From contig NZ_MRCC01000001.1 in NCBI RefSeq assembly GCF_001904655.1, forward strand, positions 124,001-188,000: a stretch of DNA of 64,000 nucleotides, written 5' to 3'. The DNA comes from Chroogloeocystis siderophila 5.2 s.c.1 (GTDB taxonomy: Bacteria > Cyanobacteriota > Cyanobacteriia > Cyanobacteriales > Chroococcidiopsidaceae). Positions 52,500-62,394 of this stretch are shown one piece after another; position 1 is the stretch's first letter, and each line of letters starts with the position of its first letter. The notes below the pieces were generated by a model that saw only the letters and a program-made list of their open reading frames with translations, was not told the DNA's origin and made no database searches. Both the position numbers and the translations under genes were made by a program.

Positions 52500-53883
52500 T
52501 GCCTCTTTTAATCGCGATTTAATAATGGGCGGCGGTCGCGACCAAGAATCGACCGGTTTTGCCTGGTGGGCAGGTAATGCCCGTTTAATTAACCTATCTG
52601 GTAAGTTACTGGGTGCTCACGTAGCCCACGCTGGCTTGATTGTCTTCTGGGCTGGAGCAATGACTTTATTTGAAGTCGCGCACTTCATTCCAGAAAAGCC
52701 AATGTATGAGCAAGGACTCATTTTGCTACCTCACCTTGCTACACAAGGTTGGGGCGTGGGTCCTGGTGGTGAAGTTATTAACACATTCCCTTATTTTGTA
52801 GTTGGTGTACTCCACCTCATTTCTTCAGCAGTTCTTGGATTTGGTGGCATCTACCATGCAATTCGCGGTCCAGAAACCTTAGAAGAATACTCTTCCTTCT
52901 TCGGTTACGACTGGAAAGACAAGAACAAGATGACTAGCATCATCGGTTTCCACCTCATCATTCTAGGATGCGGTGCGCTATTGCTGGTAATTAAAGCAAT
53001 GTTTGTTGGTGGTCTTTACGACACCTGGGCACCTGGCGGTGGTGACGTGCGCGTGATCTCTAACCCAACGCTAAACCCAGCGGTGATCTTTGGCTACGTG
53101 CTCAAATCTCCGTTTGGTGGTGAAGGCTCAATTGTCAGTGTAAATAACCTAGAAGATGTTGTTGGCGGTCACATTTGGGTCGCGCTGCTGCTGATTTCTG
53201 GCGGTATTTTCCACATTCTGACTAAGCCTTTTGCTTGGGCACGTCGTGCTTTGATCTGGTCGGGGGAAGCTTACCTATCTTATAGCTTAGGTGCTTTATC
53301 CTTGATGGCGTTTATTGCCACTTGCTTTGTTTGGTTTAACAACACTGTTTATCCCAGCGAATTTTACGGTCCTACAGGTCCCGAAGCATCGCAAGCTCAA
53401 GCATTGACCTTCTTGATTCGCGACCAGCGCTTGGGTGCTAACGTTGGTTCCGCGCAAGGTCCTACAGGTTTGGGTAAGTACTTGATGCGCTCTCCCACTG
53501 GTGAAATCATCTTCGGTGGTGAAACAATGCGCTTCTGGGATGTCCGCGCGCCTTGGTTAGAGCCGCTGCGCGGTCCTAATGGTCTTGATTTAGACAAAAT
53601 CAAGAACGATATTCAGCCATGGCAGGCGCGTCGTGCTGCTGAGTACATGACACACGCACCTCTAGGTTCGATCAATTCTGTCGGTGGTGTAGCAACCGAG
53701 ATTAACTCGTTTAACTACGTATCTCCACGTTCTTGGCTAGCTGCTTTCCACTTTATTATGTTCTTCTTCTTCCTCGTGGGTCACTTGTGGCACGCGGGTC
53801 GCGCAAGAGCAGCAGTAGCTGGTTTTGAAAAAGGTATTAACCGCGAGAACGAGCCAGTAATGGCGATGGGAGATATTGACTAA
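52483..53883 (+). CDS. psbC: Photosystem II CP43 protein
   Basis: CP43 inner antenna protein of 466 aa starting at a GTG ([13 protein letters not shown]) 17 nt before the psbD stop. Six TM helices and the large lumenal loop are recognisable ([20 protein letters not shown], then [17 protein letters not shown] and [20 protein letters not shown], the latter close to the Mn cluster in known structures). The gene ends DID and is followed by a strong terminator. Confidence 0.98.
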   Translation: METPYNASFNRDLIMGGGRDQESTGFAWWAGNARLINLSGKLLGAHVAHAGLIVFWAGAMTLFEVAHFIPEKPMYEQGLILLPHLATQGWGVGPGGEVINTFPYFVVGVLHLISSAVLGFGGIYHAIRGPETLEEYSSFFGYDWKDKNKMTSIIGFHLIILGCGALLLVIKAMFVGGLYDTWAPGGGDVRVISNPTLNPAVIFGYVLKSPFGGEGSIVSVNNLEDVVGGHIWVALLLISGGIFHILTKPFAWARRALIWSGEAYLSYSLGALSLMAFIATCFVWFNNTVYPSEFYGPTGPEASQAQALTFLIRDQRLGANVGSAQGPTGLGKYLMRSPTGEIIFGGETMRFWDVRAPWLEPLRGPNGLDLDKIKNDIQPWQARRAAEYMTHAPLGSINSVGGVATEINSFNYVSPRSWLAAFHFIMFFFFLVGHLWHAGRARAAVAGFEKGINRENEPVMAMGDID

Positions 53884-53937
53884 GCAACAAACATATTTTG
53901 CTTTTGTCAATACTAATAGTTCGTGAATAATATTCTG

Positions 53938-53970
53938 GCTCCTGTGTTTGTACAGGAGCTATTTTTTTTG
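53938..53970 (+). terminator. Rho-independent terminator of psbDC
   Basis: Perfect 8-bp stem GCTCCTGT / ACAGGAGC with a 6-nt loop, followed by TATTTTTTTT, 55 nt after the psbC stop. Confidence 0.88.
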
Positions 53971-54035
53971 AAAATTCGATGAGAAAAGCTTTTCTTAATT
54001 TCAACACAACTTGGATAGTCATGTTATACCATTTC

Positions 54036-54117
54036 AACAAATAAAAACGACAAATCATTTCTCCTCTGCCCCTCTGCTGCCTATTTGTAGTAAATTCAAA
54101 GTGACATGGCATTATAT
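54036..54117. repeat. Dispersed repeat, copy 2 (first copy near 1163)
   Basis: AACAAATAAAAACGACAAATCATTT and CTCCTCTGC, followed by CTGCCTATTTGTAGTAAATT and CAAAGTGACATGGCATTATA. It aligns with 1163-1308, without the extra insert present there. Confidence 0.6.
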
Positions 54118-54131
54118 CATAAGTAATAGTT

Positions 54132-54317
54132 ATGAACGACTTTGAATCTTTAGAGGCTTTGCGATGGACACCTGAAGCTAAAGCCAAGCTAAAAAACATT
54201 CCTTTTTTTGCGCGAACTCAAGCTAAAGCACGAATTGAGCAATTAGCGCGTGCCGCAGGGCAAGAAGTTGTCACAGTAGAGTTGGTTGAACAGGCAAGAG
54301 TAGAGTTTGGTCAGTAG
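54132..54317 (+). CDS. Stand-alone PCP-reductase-like domain protein
   Basis: Protein of 61 aa. [20 protein letters not shown] (about 9-28) and [20 protein letters not shown] resemble the proto-chlorophyllide reductase 57-kDa-subunit C-terminal domain (PCP_red), normally the tail of ChlB/BchB. Here it is a separate gene, 250 nt after psbC. As it lacks the catalytic subunit part it may be a chlorophyll- or photosystem-related accessory protein; such short homologues occur in cyanobacteria. Function unknown. Confidence 0.75.
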   Translation: MNDFESLEALRWTPEAKAKLKNIPFFARTQAKARIEQLARAAGQEVVTVELVEQARVEFGQ

Positions 54318-54495
54318 CCGCTTCTGGAAATCTTATTCTTGATAGCGAGATGAAAACAGCTTAAAGCGAATTTAGTTGTTTGTTAATAAGTTGCTAGCAC
54401 ACCCTTAACGCTTCATGAGTAGGGTGTAATTGACTTCAACTACCTGCCATGACGCAGGCATTTCTTTGAGATGATGCTTGTCGCGTGCAAACAAT

Positions 54496-56199
54496 ATGAA
54501 AATATACCAAAAGCGGATTCTAAATGCCCGTTTTTACTGCGGTTTTAGCGTTATTGGGCTAGCAATACCTTTGCCAGCACCTGCGTTAGCAAATGCGTGT
54601 CGAGAACCGAGTGCTATTCAGCAGAATATAGCAAATTCAACAATCCAGCTTGCAAGTTGGGTAGATGCGCCACAAACTTTGATTCCAAAACTTGTACAAG
54701 ATCTTGGACCTTGGCTTGCAGCTTACTTGAATCCCCCTCCAACACCAAACTTGCACGTCAGAGCAAAGCAGGCAAGAGTACCAATCATGATGTATCACGA
54801 TATCTTGCCACAAAAACAAGTCTTTTTTGACGTTACACCACAAGAACTTGCAACGCACCTCGAATTAATGCGATCGCACCAACTCACTCCCATTAGTTTG
54901 GCGCAATTAGTTACTCATCTTCGTACAGGAATACCACTACCAAAAAAGCCAATTTTGTTAACATTTGATGATGGTTACAGCGGTCATTATCAATACGTCT
55001 ATCCCTTACTAAAAAAATACGGCTATCCGGCTACTTTTTCAATTTATACATCTAATATTGGTAAAAATACAGGAAGACCACACGTTAGCTGGGAACAATT
55101 GCGACAAATGGCGGCTGATCCTTTAGTCACGATCGCGGCTCACAGTGTAACGCATCCCGCCGATTTAAGAGATTTATCAGAAGCTGAATTGCGATTTGAA
55201 ATCGCTGAATCGAAACGAATTCTAGAAACTCAGTTAGGGATTAGCATTGATTACTTCACGTATCCTGCGGGGAAATATGATTCGCGAGTGACGCGCTTTG
55301 TCGGGCAAGCAGGGTATAAAGCTGCACTAACAATGGATGATTCGGCAGATCGCTTTGCGGGAGAATCTGAAAGTCTTTTGGCGATCGCCCGTATTGGACA
55401 ATCACGCTTAAAGCACGCGATCGCTGGTGCGTGGGGAGGTTCTCAATTACCTGCTTGGGGTGTAAAATTTGACTTTACGACGGATATTTCTGTTCAAACA
55501 ACCACGATTGACTCTTCGCGATTCATCCTCATCACTGGTGGTAAACCAATCACAATTCACGCCAAAAGCCGCTATCAAGTTCCACAAATTCTTGTAGGAA
55601 GTCCTGCGATCGCTGCTGTCGATGGCGGTTTCTTTTCGCTCAAATCCCTTGATTCTAATGTCATGATTGGACCTGTATTAAGTCACAGTGGCAAATTCGT
55701 TCCTGGGAATAATAGCGAAAATCGCAAGCTGAACGGACGCCCTCTAGTACTTATCAATTCTCAAGCCGTTAAATTTGTTGCTTTCAACTCTCAACAGCAC
55801 AACACGCTAGCCGGATTAAACGCCGCATTACCAAACGTCACCGATAGCTTTGTTGCAGCAGCATGGCTAGTCAAAGACAGTCAACCACAACCCGCAAGTA
55901 CCTTTGGCAGTTTATTTGATTATGATGCAGCTCGCCATCGAGCTTTTTGGGGTATTAATCAACTAGGACAACCAACAATTGGGGTTTCTACAAAACTGAT
56001 AGATTCAGTATCGCTTGGAATAGCACTCGCTCAAGCTGGATTACGCGATGCCGTGATGCTCGATTCGGGTGCAAGTACTTCACTTGCTTACAAAGGAGAA
56101 TCACTTGTCGGCTATACGCCCCGCCCTGTACCCCATGTTGTGGCTTTAATTCCTCCACAGACAATGACTCAAAGCGATTGCGTGATGGCATCTAGGTAA
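54496..56199 (+). CDS. Polysaccharide deacetylase / phosphodiester glycosidase (NAGPA-like) fusion
   Basis: Protein of 567 aa. Signal peptide about residues 1-34 (MKIYQKRILNARFY, then hydrophobic, ending PALANA). The NodB-type deacetylase (about 92-300) has LLTFDDGYSGH (T-F-D-D at 156-159) and the metal His pair AAHSVTHP (216 and 220), plus YFTYPAGKYD. The C-terminal domain (about 320-560) has AAVDGGFFSLKS, AAWLVKDSQPQP and AVMLDSGASTSLAYKG, the layout of the phosphodiester glycosidase (PF09992) family, in which DGG and DGGGST residues are active. Together they suggest trimming of an exported polysaccharide or lipid-linked sugar. The ATG at 54496 is preferred over upstream TTG. Confidence 0.85.
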   Translation: MKIYQKRILNARFYCGFSVIGLAIPLPAPALANACREPSAIQQNIANSTIQLASWVDAPQTLIPKLVQDLGPWLAAYLNPPPTPNLHVRAKQARVPIMMYHDILPQKQVFFDVTPQELATHLELMRSHQLTPISLAQLVTHLRTGIPLPKKPILLTFDDGYSGHYQYVYPLLKKYGYPATFSIYTSNIGKNTGRPHVSWEQLRQMAADPLVTIAAHSVTHPADLRDLSEAELRFEIAESKRILETQLGISIDYFTYPAGKYDSRVTRFVGQAGYKAALTMDDSADRFAGESESLLAIARIGQSRLKHAIAGAWGGSQLPAWGVKFDFTTDISVQTTTIDSSRFILITGGKPITIHAKSRYQVPQILVGSPAIAAVDGGFFSLKSLDSNVMIGPVLSHSGKFVPGNNSENRKLNGRPLVLINSQAVKFVAFNSQQHNTLAGLNAALPNVTDSFVAAAWLVKDSQPQPASTFGSLFDYDAARHRAFWGINQLGQPTIGVSTKLIDSVSLGIALAQAGLRDAVMLDSGASTSLAYKGESLVGYTPRPVPHVVALIPPQTMTQSDCVMASR

Positions 56200-56227
56200 G
56201 CAGAGAAGAATAATACAACGACAAATT

Positions 56228-56902
56228 TTAAACCGTGCCCCAACCTGGAGGTGGTAAGGCAACTTGATCGTCTGGCTTCGATTGTGAAACGCGCTGCATA
56301 CTAGCTGATAGCCAAATAAACATTTCCTGAAAATTGAGTCCTTTTAACTTCAATGGCGATCGTACGACAATTTGGCTAAGACGATCCATATTAGCACCCT
56401 CGACACCCACCGCAAAAAAGGCAACGCGCTTGCTATTTTCATCATCTCTAATTCGCTGTGCTGCTTGCTCTACAAGACTTTCCAACTCGCCTTGTGGTTC
56501 GCCATCCGTAATCAAGAATACCCACGGACGATAGTAAGCAATACCGTTGTTGCGATATTCAGTTTTGCGCGCTTGAATTAAATCTAACCCTTGATGAATT
56601 GCTGCACCCATATGAGTCAAACCATGCGCGACAAGTGTCGGTGGCTCAAACTGATCAGCGGTAACGAACTCTTGAACGACTTTTACCTCAAAGTTGAAAG
56701 AAATAATCGCTACCTCAACTCGTTTTTTAGCAAGGCTGTCGCGATTCAACTCATCCCTAAATACTTTTAAGCCTTCGTTGAGTGCTTCAATTGCTTCGCC
56801 CTGCATCGAACCAGATGTGTCAAGAAGAAGAACACATGGACACCGTGGTTCTGGATTTTCGGCGAATTCTACAGCATCTTCAAGTTTCAAAATTTCTGGC
56901 AT
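56228..56902 (-). CDS. vWA-domain protein, TerY/TerF-like
   Basis: Protein of 224 aa. The MIDAS motif DTSGSMQG (28-35), Thr in HGLTHMGAAI and FLITDGEPQGEL are as in von Willebrand factor A proteins of the tellurite-resistance/TerY type. No TM segment or signal. Such proteins bind Mg2+ and act as adaptors in multiprotein assemblies; no Ter cluster neighbour is present here. Convergent with the deacetylase gene. Confidence 0.85.
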   Translation of the reverse strand: MPEILKLEDAVEFAENPEPRCPCVLLLDTSGSMQGEAIEALNEGLKVFRDELNRDSLAKKRVEVAIISFNFEVKVVQEFVTADQFEPPTLVAHGLTHMGAAIHQGLDLIQARKTEYRNNGIAYYRPWVFLITDGEPQGELESLVEQAAQRIRDDENSKRVAFFAVGVEGANMDRLSQIVVRSPLKLKGLNFQEMFIWLSASMQRVSQSKPDDQVALPPPGWGTV

Positions 56903-57586
56903 AGATCTATTTATGAAAATTCTCTAGTTATTGAAGCTACTACAGCATGAGCCGTAAGTTTTTTAAAATTAATTGATTATCTTAACAGACATAGCAAAAA
57001 ACTACTCTACTCGTTAAATTTTGTCTGCCAAAGTCAAGGTTGCCTAATTTTAGATAATATGCTAGTCAATTTTTCTACAAGCTCATTAAAATACTTAGGA
57101 TATTCCTAAATCTGCTTTAGTTTTAAACTCTCAGCATCGAGGCTATTGCGAGCATCAAACCATAAGCCAATTGGGAACTTTCTACAATAGCATTCTTTCT
57201 TATTTGAGTTAAGATTCTCTTTTTTCAAGTCGGTTGTCTTACATTTGTATACTCTCATAGTTTATAAAACGCCTATCACAACTTTTGATAAGCAAAAGAC
57301 ACTTAGCGCTTAAGACTAATTGTTTCTATTTAAGTTTCCCAACCATAATATCGGGCTAGTAGTAGAGAACAAGTTATATATAACGAAAGATAATCTTTGA
57401 TAAAAATATAAATTGAAATCTACTTGTATAATTTTTTGACATAGTTGATTTGCGTACTAGTTCATGAAATATCATCAATACAGATTGACAGCCTGGTAGC
57501 ATGGCTGAATAATCTAAGTATTTTCCAGGAATAAAGTAACACCAAGTTACAAATTATGCAACTCTGGTAATCATCAACGTTAGGTT
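56903..57586. other. Intergenic region with a possible gene relic
   Basis: About 680 nt, AT-rich. One minus-strand frame, 57106-57258, reads MRVYKCKTTD, then CYCRKFPIGLWFDARNSLDA and ends KLKQI with a TAG; it continues without further stops as EYPKYFNELVEKLTSILSKI to 57034 or so. It has coding-like composition but I do not recognise it. It could be a short gene or a pseudogene; nothing else was seen. Confidence 0.35.
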
Positions 57587-58423
57587 TTAACTAGCTGCAG
57601 TGTTCATCGCTGCGATGAAAGCTTGCTGAGCCACCTGTTTGTAAGTCGTATCTAAGTAGTTCATCAGTATCTCAGACGAGTTAGCGTCAGAATCGTCAGC
57701 AAGATCGTGAGACAATGGAATTGCACCTAACATTTCTAAGACATCACTGCTCGTTGATGGCGCAATAACGACTAAGTCGGGATCGAGGGGTTCTTGATAT
57801 TGCCAAAACGATGCACTCGTGACACTTGATGCATTGTCTAGAGTAGATGAAATCGTTTCTGGTTCAGTACTAACAACTTCTTCTTGGTGCGCGCTGCGTA
57901 ACTCGCGCAAAGCATCAATAATTTGGTTTTTGGTACGTCCGCGAAGCTGAAATAAGACAAAAGGATCTTCACTAAAGCGATCGCCTAATTGATAATACAC
58001 CGCACCGATATGCTTACAAGGATTTGCTTTATCAGGACACGAGCATTTGCTACGGACTTCAGAAAGTGTAAACGGAAATAGTGATAGCCCATTCGCTGTA
58101 AAGACTTCTTCAATATTAGGTGGCATTTCGCCCGCTAGGAGTTTTGCTGCAAAAATGGCGCGTTGCGACATCGTTTCAATGACGTAACCCCACTGTTCAT
58201 CCGTAAAAGGTTCCAAAAACAGCGAAACGTGATACGGCTCAGGTTCTGTACCCTGGACGCGTGCTGATACCTTTGCGCCTTCAAATTGGATACCTAAGAT
58301 ATTACCTTGACGCGCGTAATTGCGCGCGCGCTCTAGACGCTTTTTGAAGCGGTAGGAATCGAGGAGATCGAGCCAGCGTTGCGACCACCATTCGCGGCTT
58401 GCTTGAAAACTAAAGTTGGTCAT
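57587..58423 (-). CDS. SWIM zinc-finger protein
   Basis: Protein of 278 aa with a SWIM motif CSCPDKANPCKHIGAVYY (C127, C129, C136, H138; CxCx6CxH). N-terminal residues 1-125 resemble the SWIM-associated region found beside SNF2 helicases. The C-terminal third is acidic and Ser/Thr-rich. SWIM zinc fingers bind DNA or proteins. Its ATG overlaps the stop of the SNF2 gene by 4 nt (ATGA), so it is translationally coupled downstream of it. Confidence 0.87.
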   Translation of the reverse strand: MTNFSFQASREWWSQRWLDLLDSYRFKKRLERARNYARQGNILGIQFEGAKVSARVQGTEPEPYHVSLFLEPFTDEQWGYVIETMSQRAIFAAKLLAGEMPPNIEEVFTANGLSLFPFTLSEVRSKCSCPDKANPCKHIGAVYYQLGDRFSEDPFVLFQLRGRTKNQIIDALRELRSAHQEEVVSTEPETISSTLDNASSVTSASFWQYQEPLDPDLVVIAPSTSSDVLEMLGAIPLSHDLADDSDANSSEILMNYLDTTYKQVAQQAFIAAMNTAAS

Positions 58424-61400
58424 TCTGCATCCTCATCAATAACAGCGTTACGGTCGAGTACAAGTAAGTTACGCAATTGATCGGTATCTAATTCTGTCAA
58501 CCACTGTTCCCCTGCGCCTACAACTTGTTCGGCTAAAGCTTTTTTACTTTCGATCATTTCGTGAATTTTTTCTTCCAAAGTCCCCGTACACACAAACTTA
58601 TGAACTAAAACATTCCGAGTTTGACCGATGCGAAATACGCGGTCTGTCGCTTGATTTTCTACCGCAGGATTCCACCAGCGATCAAAGTGAAAGACGTGAT
58701 TTGCCCGCGTTAAATTTAACCCGACACCACCAGCTTTTAAAGATAGAATCATAATCGGCGGACCTTGCGGATCGTGCTGAAAGCGATCAATCATTTCCTC
58801 GCGTTGTTTTTTGGAAGTACTGCCATAGAGAAACAAAATTTCGCGCTGTAAATGCTGTTGTAGATAAGGTTGCAGCAGTTTACCCCACTCGGCAAATTGC
58901 GTGAAAATCAACGCGCGATCGCCTTCGGCTAAAGCTTCCTCTAACATTTCTCCAAGGCGCAGTAACTTTCCTGACTGACGCGGTTCGGCAATTTTATTTT
59001 GCTTGAAATACTGTGCAGGGTGATTGCAAATTTGTTTGAGTTTGACGAGTAATCCTAAAATCATTCCCCGCCGTTGCAATCCTTCTGCGGCGTCGATTTC
59101 CGCTAAAGATTCCTCGACAACTTGTTGATACAACGCGGCTTGTTCGGGGCTTATACCGCAAAACTCGGTCATTTCCTGCTTTTCAGGCAGATCTTGAATG
59201 ATATCGCGATCTGTTTTAACGCGTCGCAGAATAAAAGGCTGAACAAGCGATCGCAACTGTGTGAGAGAATCAACATCGCCGTATTTTTCGATCGGTATTG
59301 CAAAGCGTCGTTGAAAAAATTGCCGCGTGCCTAAATAACCTGGATTGAGAAAATCCAAAATTGACCACAATTCTTGCAAGCGGTTTTCGACTGGGGTTCC
59401 TGTTAGGGCAATGCGAAACGCGGATTCGAGTTGGCGAATTGATTGCGACTGCTTCGCTTCAGGATTTTTAATATTTTGTGCCTCATCGAGTACAATTCCT
59501 TGCCACGAAACACTTTGTAAATCTTTAACATCGCGGTGAATCAACGCATAACTTGTAATGACTAAATCGTGCTTGCGCGCGGCGGTGACAAAGGTTTTAC
59601 CTTTAGGGCGCTTGTCGCCGTGGTGTAGCATCACTTTTAGCTGCGGTCCAAATTTCTTGACTTCGCGCTCCCAGTTACCCAATACTGAAGTTGGACAAAC
59701 AAGTAATGTGGGATTTTCTAGTGCCTCCTGCTCTTTTTGATGTAACATAAAGGCAATAAACTGAATCGTTTTACCAAGTCCCATATCGTCGGCGAGACAC
59801 GCGCCTAAATTCCAGCGTTCGAGAAAAGCGAGCCAGCTAAAGCCGCGTACTTGATACGGACGCAGTTCGCCTTGAAAGCTTTTTGGTGGTGGTAAAAGCG
59901 CGATCGCCTGATTATTCGTCAGCGCGGACATTAATTCTTGTAGCGCCCCCGTTGCTTCAAAGTTGACGACGGGAAGTTTTTCAATCACCAAGCTGTCGCC
60001 GCTACTCAACCGTAAAGCATCTTCGAGTGATAGCGATAACTTATCTTTGCGACTTGCAAAAAAGCTTTGAGCGGTTTTGATGTCTTGCGATCGCAGTTCT
60101 ACCCACTCGCCATTGATTTCTACTAACGGGCTATTTAACGCTACTAAGCGGTCAAATTCAGCTTTCGATAATGTTTGTCCGCCAATTGCTAATTCCCACT
60201 CGAAATTTAATAAACTTTGTAGCCCTACTCCTTGTTTTTCGCGCGGTGTTACAGCGCGGATTTTCAACCCCAAGCGATTTGCCCAACCTTCGCGATTTGC
60301 TAAACTTGGCGGTAAAATCACTCCTAATCCGCTATCAGTAAACCTTGGCGCGATTGATCTGATAAATTCGTAGGCTTCAAGCGGCGTTAAACGACATGAT
60401 GTCGGATATTGCTCGTCTAAACTTGCTGCTATGGGGTTAAATAAACGCGAAGCTAACCCCAATCCTCTTAAAAACGTCTCTTGTGGCTGATGAATTGTGC
60501 GATCAGCGATCGCCCACTCAGCAACCGGATGACGCCAAATGCTTGCTGCATCGATTACAAATTCTGGATCGCTAGCGGCTTGCAAACCGTATGCTAGTGT
60601 CCACTCATTACCTGTTGCCGGTGGATGTAGGATAAAACAAGTCCGAATTTGAGCTTGGTTGATTTGATACTGAAGTGGTGCTGTCCAAGCATTCAGTACG
60701 GCGGCTAATCTTTCGAGTTGATTGGGTGCGGCTTTGACGGTTTCATCTGGCGTTGTTAATGCTTGTAACCATTCTGGTATCGGAGAGGGTGCATTTGGTA
60801 GCGTAGTGCCATTGAGGAAAGTTCTAATCTGCGCGTCTATAGTGCTATTCAGAAAGCTTAATATCACTTCTTGTGGCGACGGTTGGCTCGCGTCATTGTC
60901 CTCTTCACCTGTGCGATAAGCTAGACAAACACTAGGCATGATTTTCGCAAATTTTTCGAGTCGCGAAGTATCGACGGCGCTATCTAACAGCGATCGCCAG
61001 CTAGCCACGAATGAATCATTAGATTGGCTTAATGCGGGTAAGAACTTACAACGACTCAGCAGATCCAAACTCCAACGCGCAACGTGCGACCAAAAGCGTA
61101 AATCGCCTCCTAGATACTCATCTTGACTTGCGCTACCTAACGGTAACGAAGTGAGAAACTGAAATGTCGCTAAAGGATCTAGATATAAACCTTGCACACG
61201 CCAAGGTTTGAGTGTAGGGTCTGCATCTAAAGAAAACGCGGCTGAATGAATTGGATAACCTGTATCAGGATCGGTTGGTAAGGCAAAAATAGCAGTAGGC
61301 GATCGCTTAATTTCTACTACACTGTTCGCTTGTTTTGTCTTTCCTTTACGACTGCGTTCAGTCGTCGCAGTTTCCATAACTGGCAACGCCGATTTTAAGA

Positions 61401-61593
61401 TATTACGCGATACCTGCGGCAAAAAGTCAGTTTTGCGTAGCAATTCATCTAATTCTGCTAAAGTCATTACCAACGGATGATCTAAAATTTCCGCTGTTGA
61501 CGCGGCTTCTATCCCACCCAAAGACCGCCACATTTCTCCCCAAATGAATAAGCTGTTATTTGCTACTAGCCAACTACCATGTAAAATTGCCAT
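58420..61593 (-). CDS. SNF2-family helicase/ATPase (HepA/RapA-like group)
   Basis: Protein of 1057 aa. A large N-terminal region (1-560) of the bacterial SNF2-associated type precedes the motor: motif I DDMGLGKT, motif Ia PTSVLGNWE, motif II LDEAQNI (a DEAQ form), motif III ALTGTPVENR, then the second half with FTQFAEWG, GLNLTRANHV and QATDRVFRIGQTRNV. It remodels protein-DNA or RNA polymerase complexes by ATP hydrolysis. It is coupled to the SWIM gene; together with it this is a common bacterial pair. Target unknown. Confidence 0.93.
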   Translation of the reverse strand: MAILHGSWLVANNSLFIWGEMWRSLGGIEAASTAEILDHPLVMTLAELDELLRKTDFLPQVSRNILKSALPVMETATTERSRKGKTKQANSVVEIKRSPTAIFALPTDPDTGYPIHSAAFSLDADPTLKPWRVQGLYLDPLATFQFLTSLPLGSASQDEYLGGDLRFWSHVARWSLDLLSRCKFLPALSQSNDSFVASWRSLLDSAVDTSRLEKFAKIMPSVCLAYRTGEEDNDASQPSPQEVILSFLNSTIDAQIRTFLNGTTLPNAPSPIPEWLQALTTPDETVKAAPNQLERLAAVLNAWTAPLQYQINQAQIRTCFILHPPATGNEWTLAYGLQAASDPEFVIDAASIWRHPVAEWAIADRTIHQPQETFLRGLGLASRLFNPIAASLDEQYPTSCRLTPLEAYEFIRSIAPRFTDSGLGVILPPSLANREGWANRLGLKIRAVTPREKQGVGLQSLLNFEWELAIGGQTLSKAEFDRLVALNSPLVEINGEWVELRSQDIKTAQSFFASRKDKLSLSLEDALRLSSGDSLVIEKLPVVNFEATGALQELMSALTNNQAIALLPPPKSFQGELRPYQVRGFSWLAFLERWNLGACLADDMGLGKTIQFIAFMLHQKEQEALENPTLLVCPTSVLGNWEREVKKFGPQLKVMLHHGDKRPKGKTFVTAARKHDLVITSYALIHRDVKDLQSVSWQGIVLDEAQNIKNPEAKQSQSIRQLESAFRIALTGTPVENRLQELWSILDFLNPGYLGTRQFFQRRFAIPIEKYGDVDSLTQLRSLVQPFILRRVKTDRDIIQDLPEKQEMTEFCGISPEQAALYQQVVEESLAEIDAAEGLQRRGMILGLLVKLKQICNHPAQYFKQNKIAEPRQSGKLLRLGEMLEEALAEGDRALIFTQFAEWGKLLQPYLQQHLQREILFLYGSTSKKQREEMIDRFQHDPQGPPIMILSLKAGGVGLNLTRANHVFHFDRWWNPAVENQATDRVFRIGQTRNVLVHKFVCTGTLEEKIHEMIESKKALAEQVVGAGEQWLTELDTDQLRNLLVLDRNAVIDEDAE

Positions 61594-62394
61594 TTACCAA
61601 TTACTCGATCTGACACAAATACTTTTGTTTATTTAAACTAACCAGTATGCTAATTTAGCTAGCGTAAGTTTTAAATAACATTTTCTACTATTCTAAAAGG
61701 ATATATTCTCTAACTGCTATCGCTTTAAGTATCTAAATTAAACAACCTGGTAAAATTATACGTAAACAAAGATTTTCCTTCTTTAATTAAAAGTTCTTAA
61801 ATTGAAATATCTAAATCAACAGTAAAGCAAAAAAAATATTTATTGCTAAGGTAAGTAAGAATAGAAAAATATCTATTTTGGATAAATAACTTTGTATTTA
61901 TATTAGATCAAACTAAATTTTCTGAATATATCAATATTATTGATACTAAATTTATTGTACAACTAAAATAGCAATTGAAAAGATCCAACAAGATTGCTGC
62001 AAGTCAACGTACTGCATCTCAATCATCTAAGTTATATCACACCAAGATTTTCTTTGGTTTTAAAGACGAAGCTAGCTGCGGTTAAAGCATAAAAATCTTT
62101 TGATGTAGCATTATTAACTAATTCTTCATACGCTGCTTTAGCAAATGGGCGTCTATGTGATACATGGACGCTTTGTGTAAAAGACTGTAAATATCAGCTA
62201 CAAGCGTTAGTAAAAAAACATACTTCAATTAATATATAGAACCTTTTTTCTACTGACATATACATAGACCTAAAACCCTACCCTCTATTCTTGTAACATT
62301 AGTTTCTAATTTATCCGCTGCAAGGCAGTCATAGGGCTAGAAATGCTAGGATTGCCACAGAAAAAGAAAGTGACAAAGAAGGACAAAAAACTTA
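61594..62394. other. AT-rich region upstream of pnp
   Basis: About 800 nt. It contains the 53-codon open stretch listed at 62032-62193 and otherwise AT-rich sequence. No tRNA, terminator or other gene was recognised. The pnp promoter should lie near the 3' end. Confidence 0.5.
62032..62193 (-). pseudogene. Unrecognised coding-like relic
   Basis: The minus-strand frame between two stops reads 53 residues without a standard start: SHRRPFAKAAYEELVNNATS, then KDFYALTAASFVFKTKENLG. Composition is unlike the surrounding AT-rich sequence and looks like an amphipathic helical protein tail. Family not recognised. Probably the C-terminal remnant of a lost gene. Confidence 0.3.
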
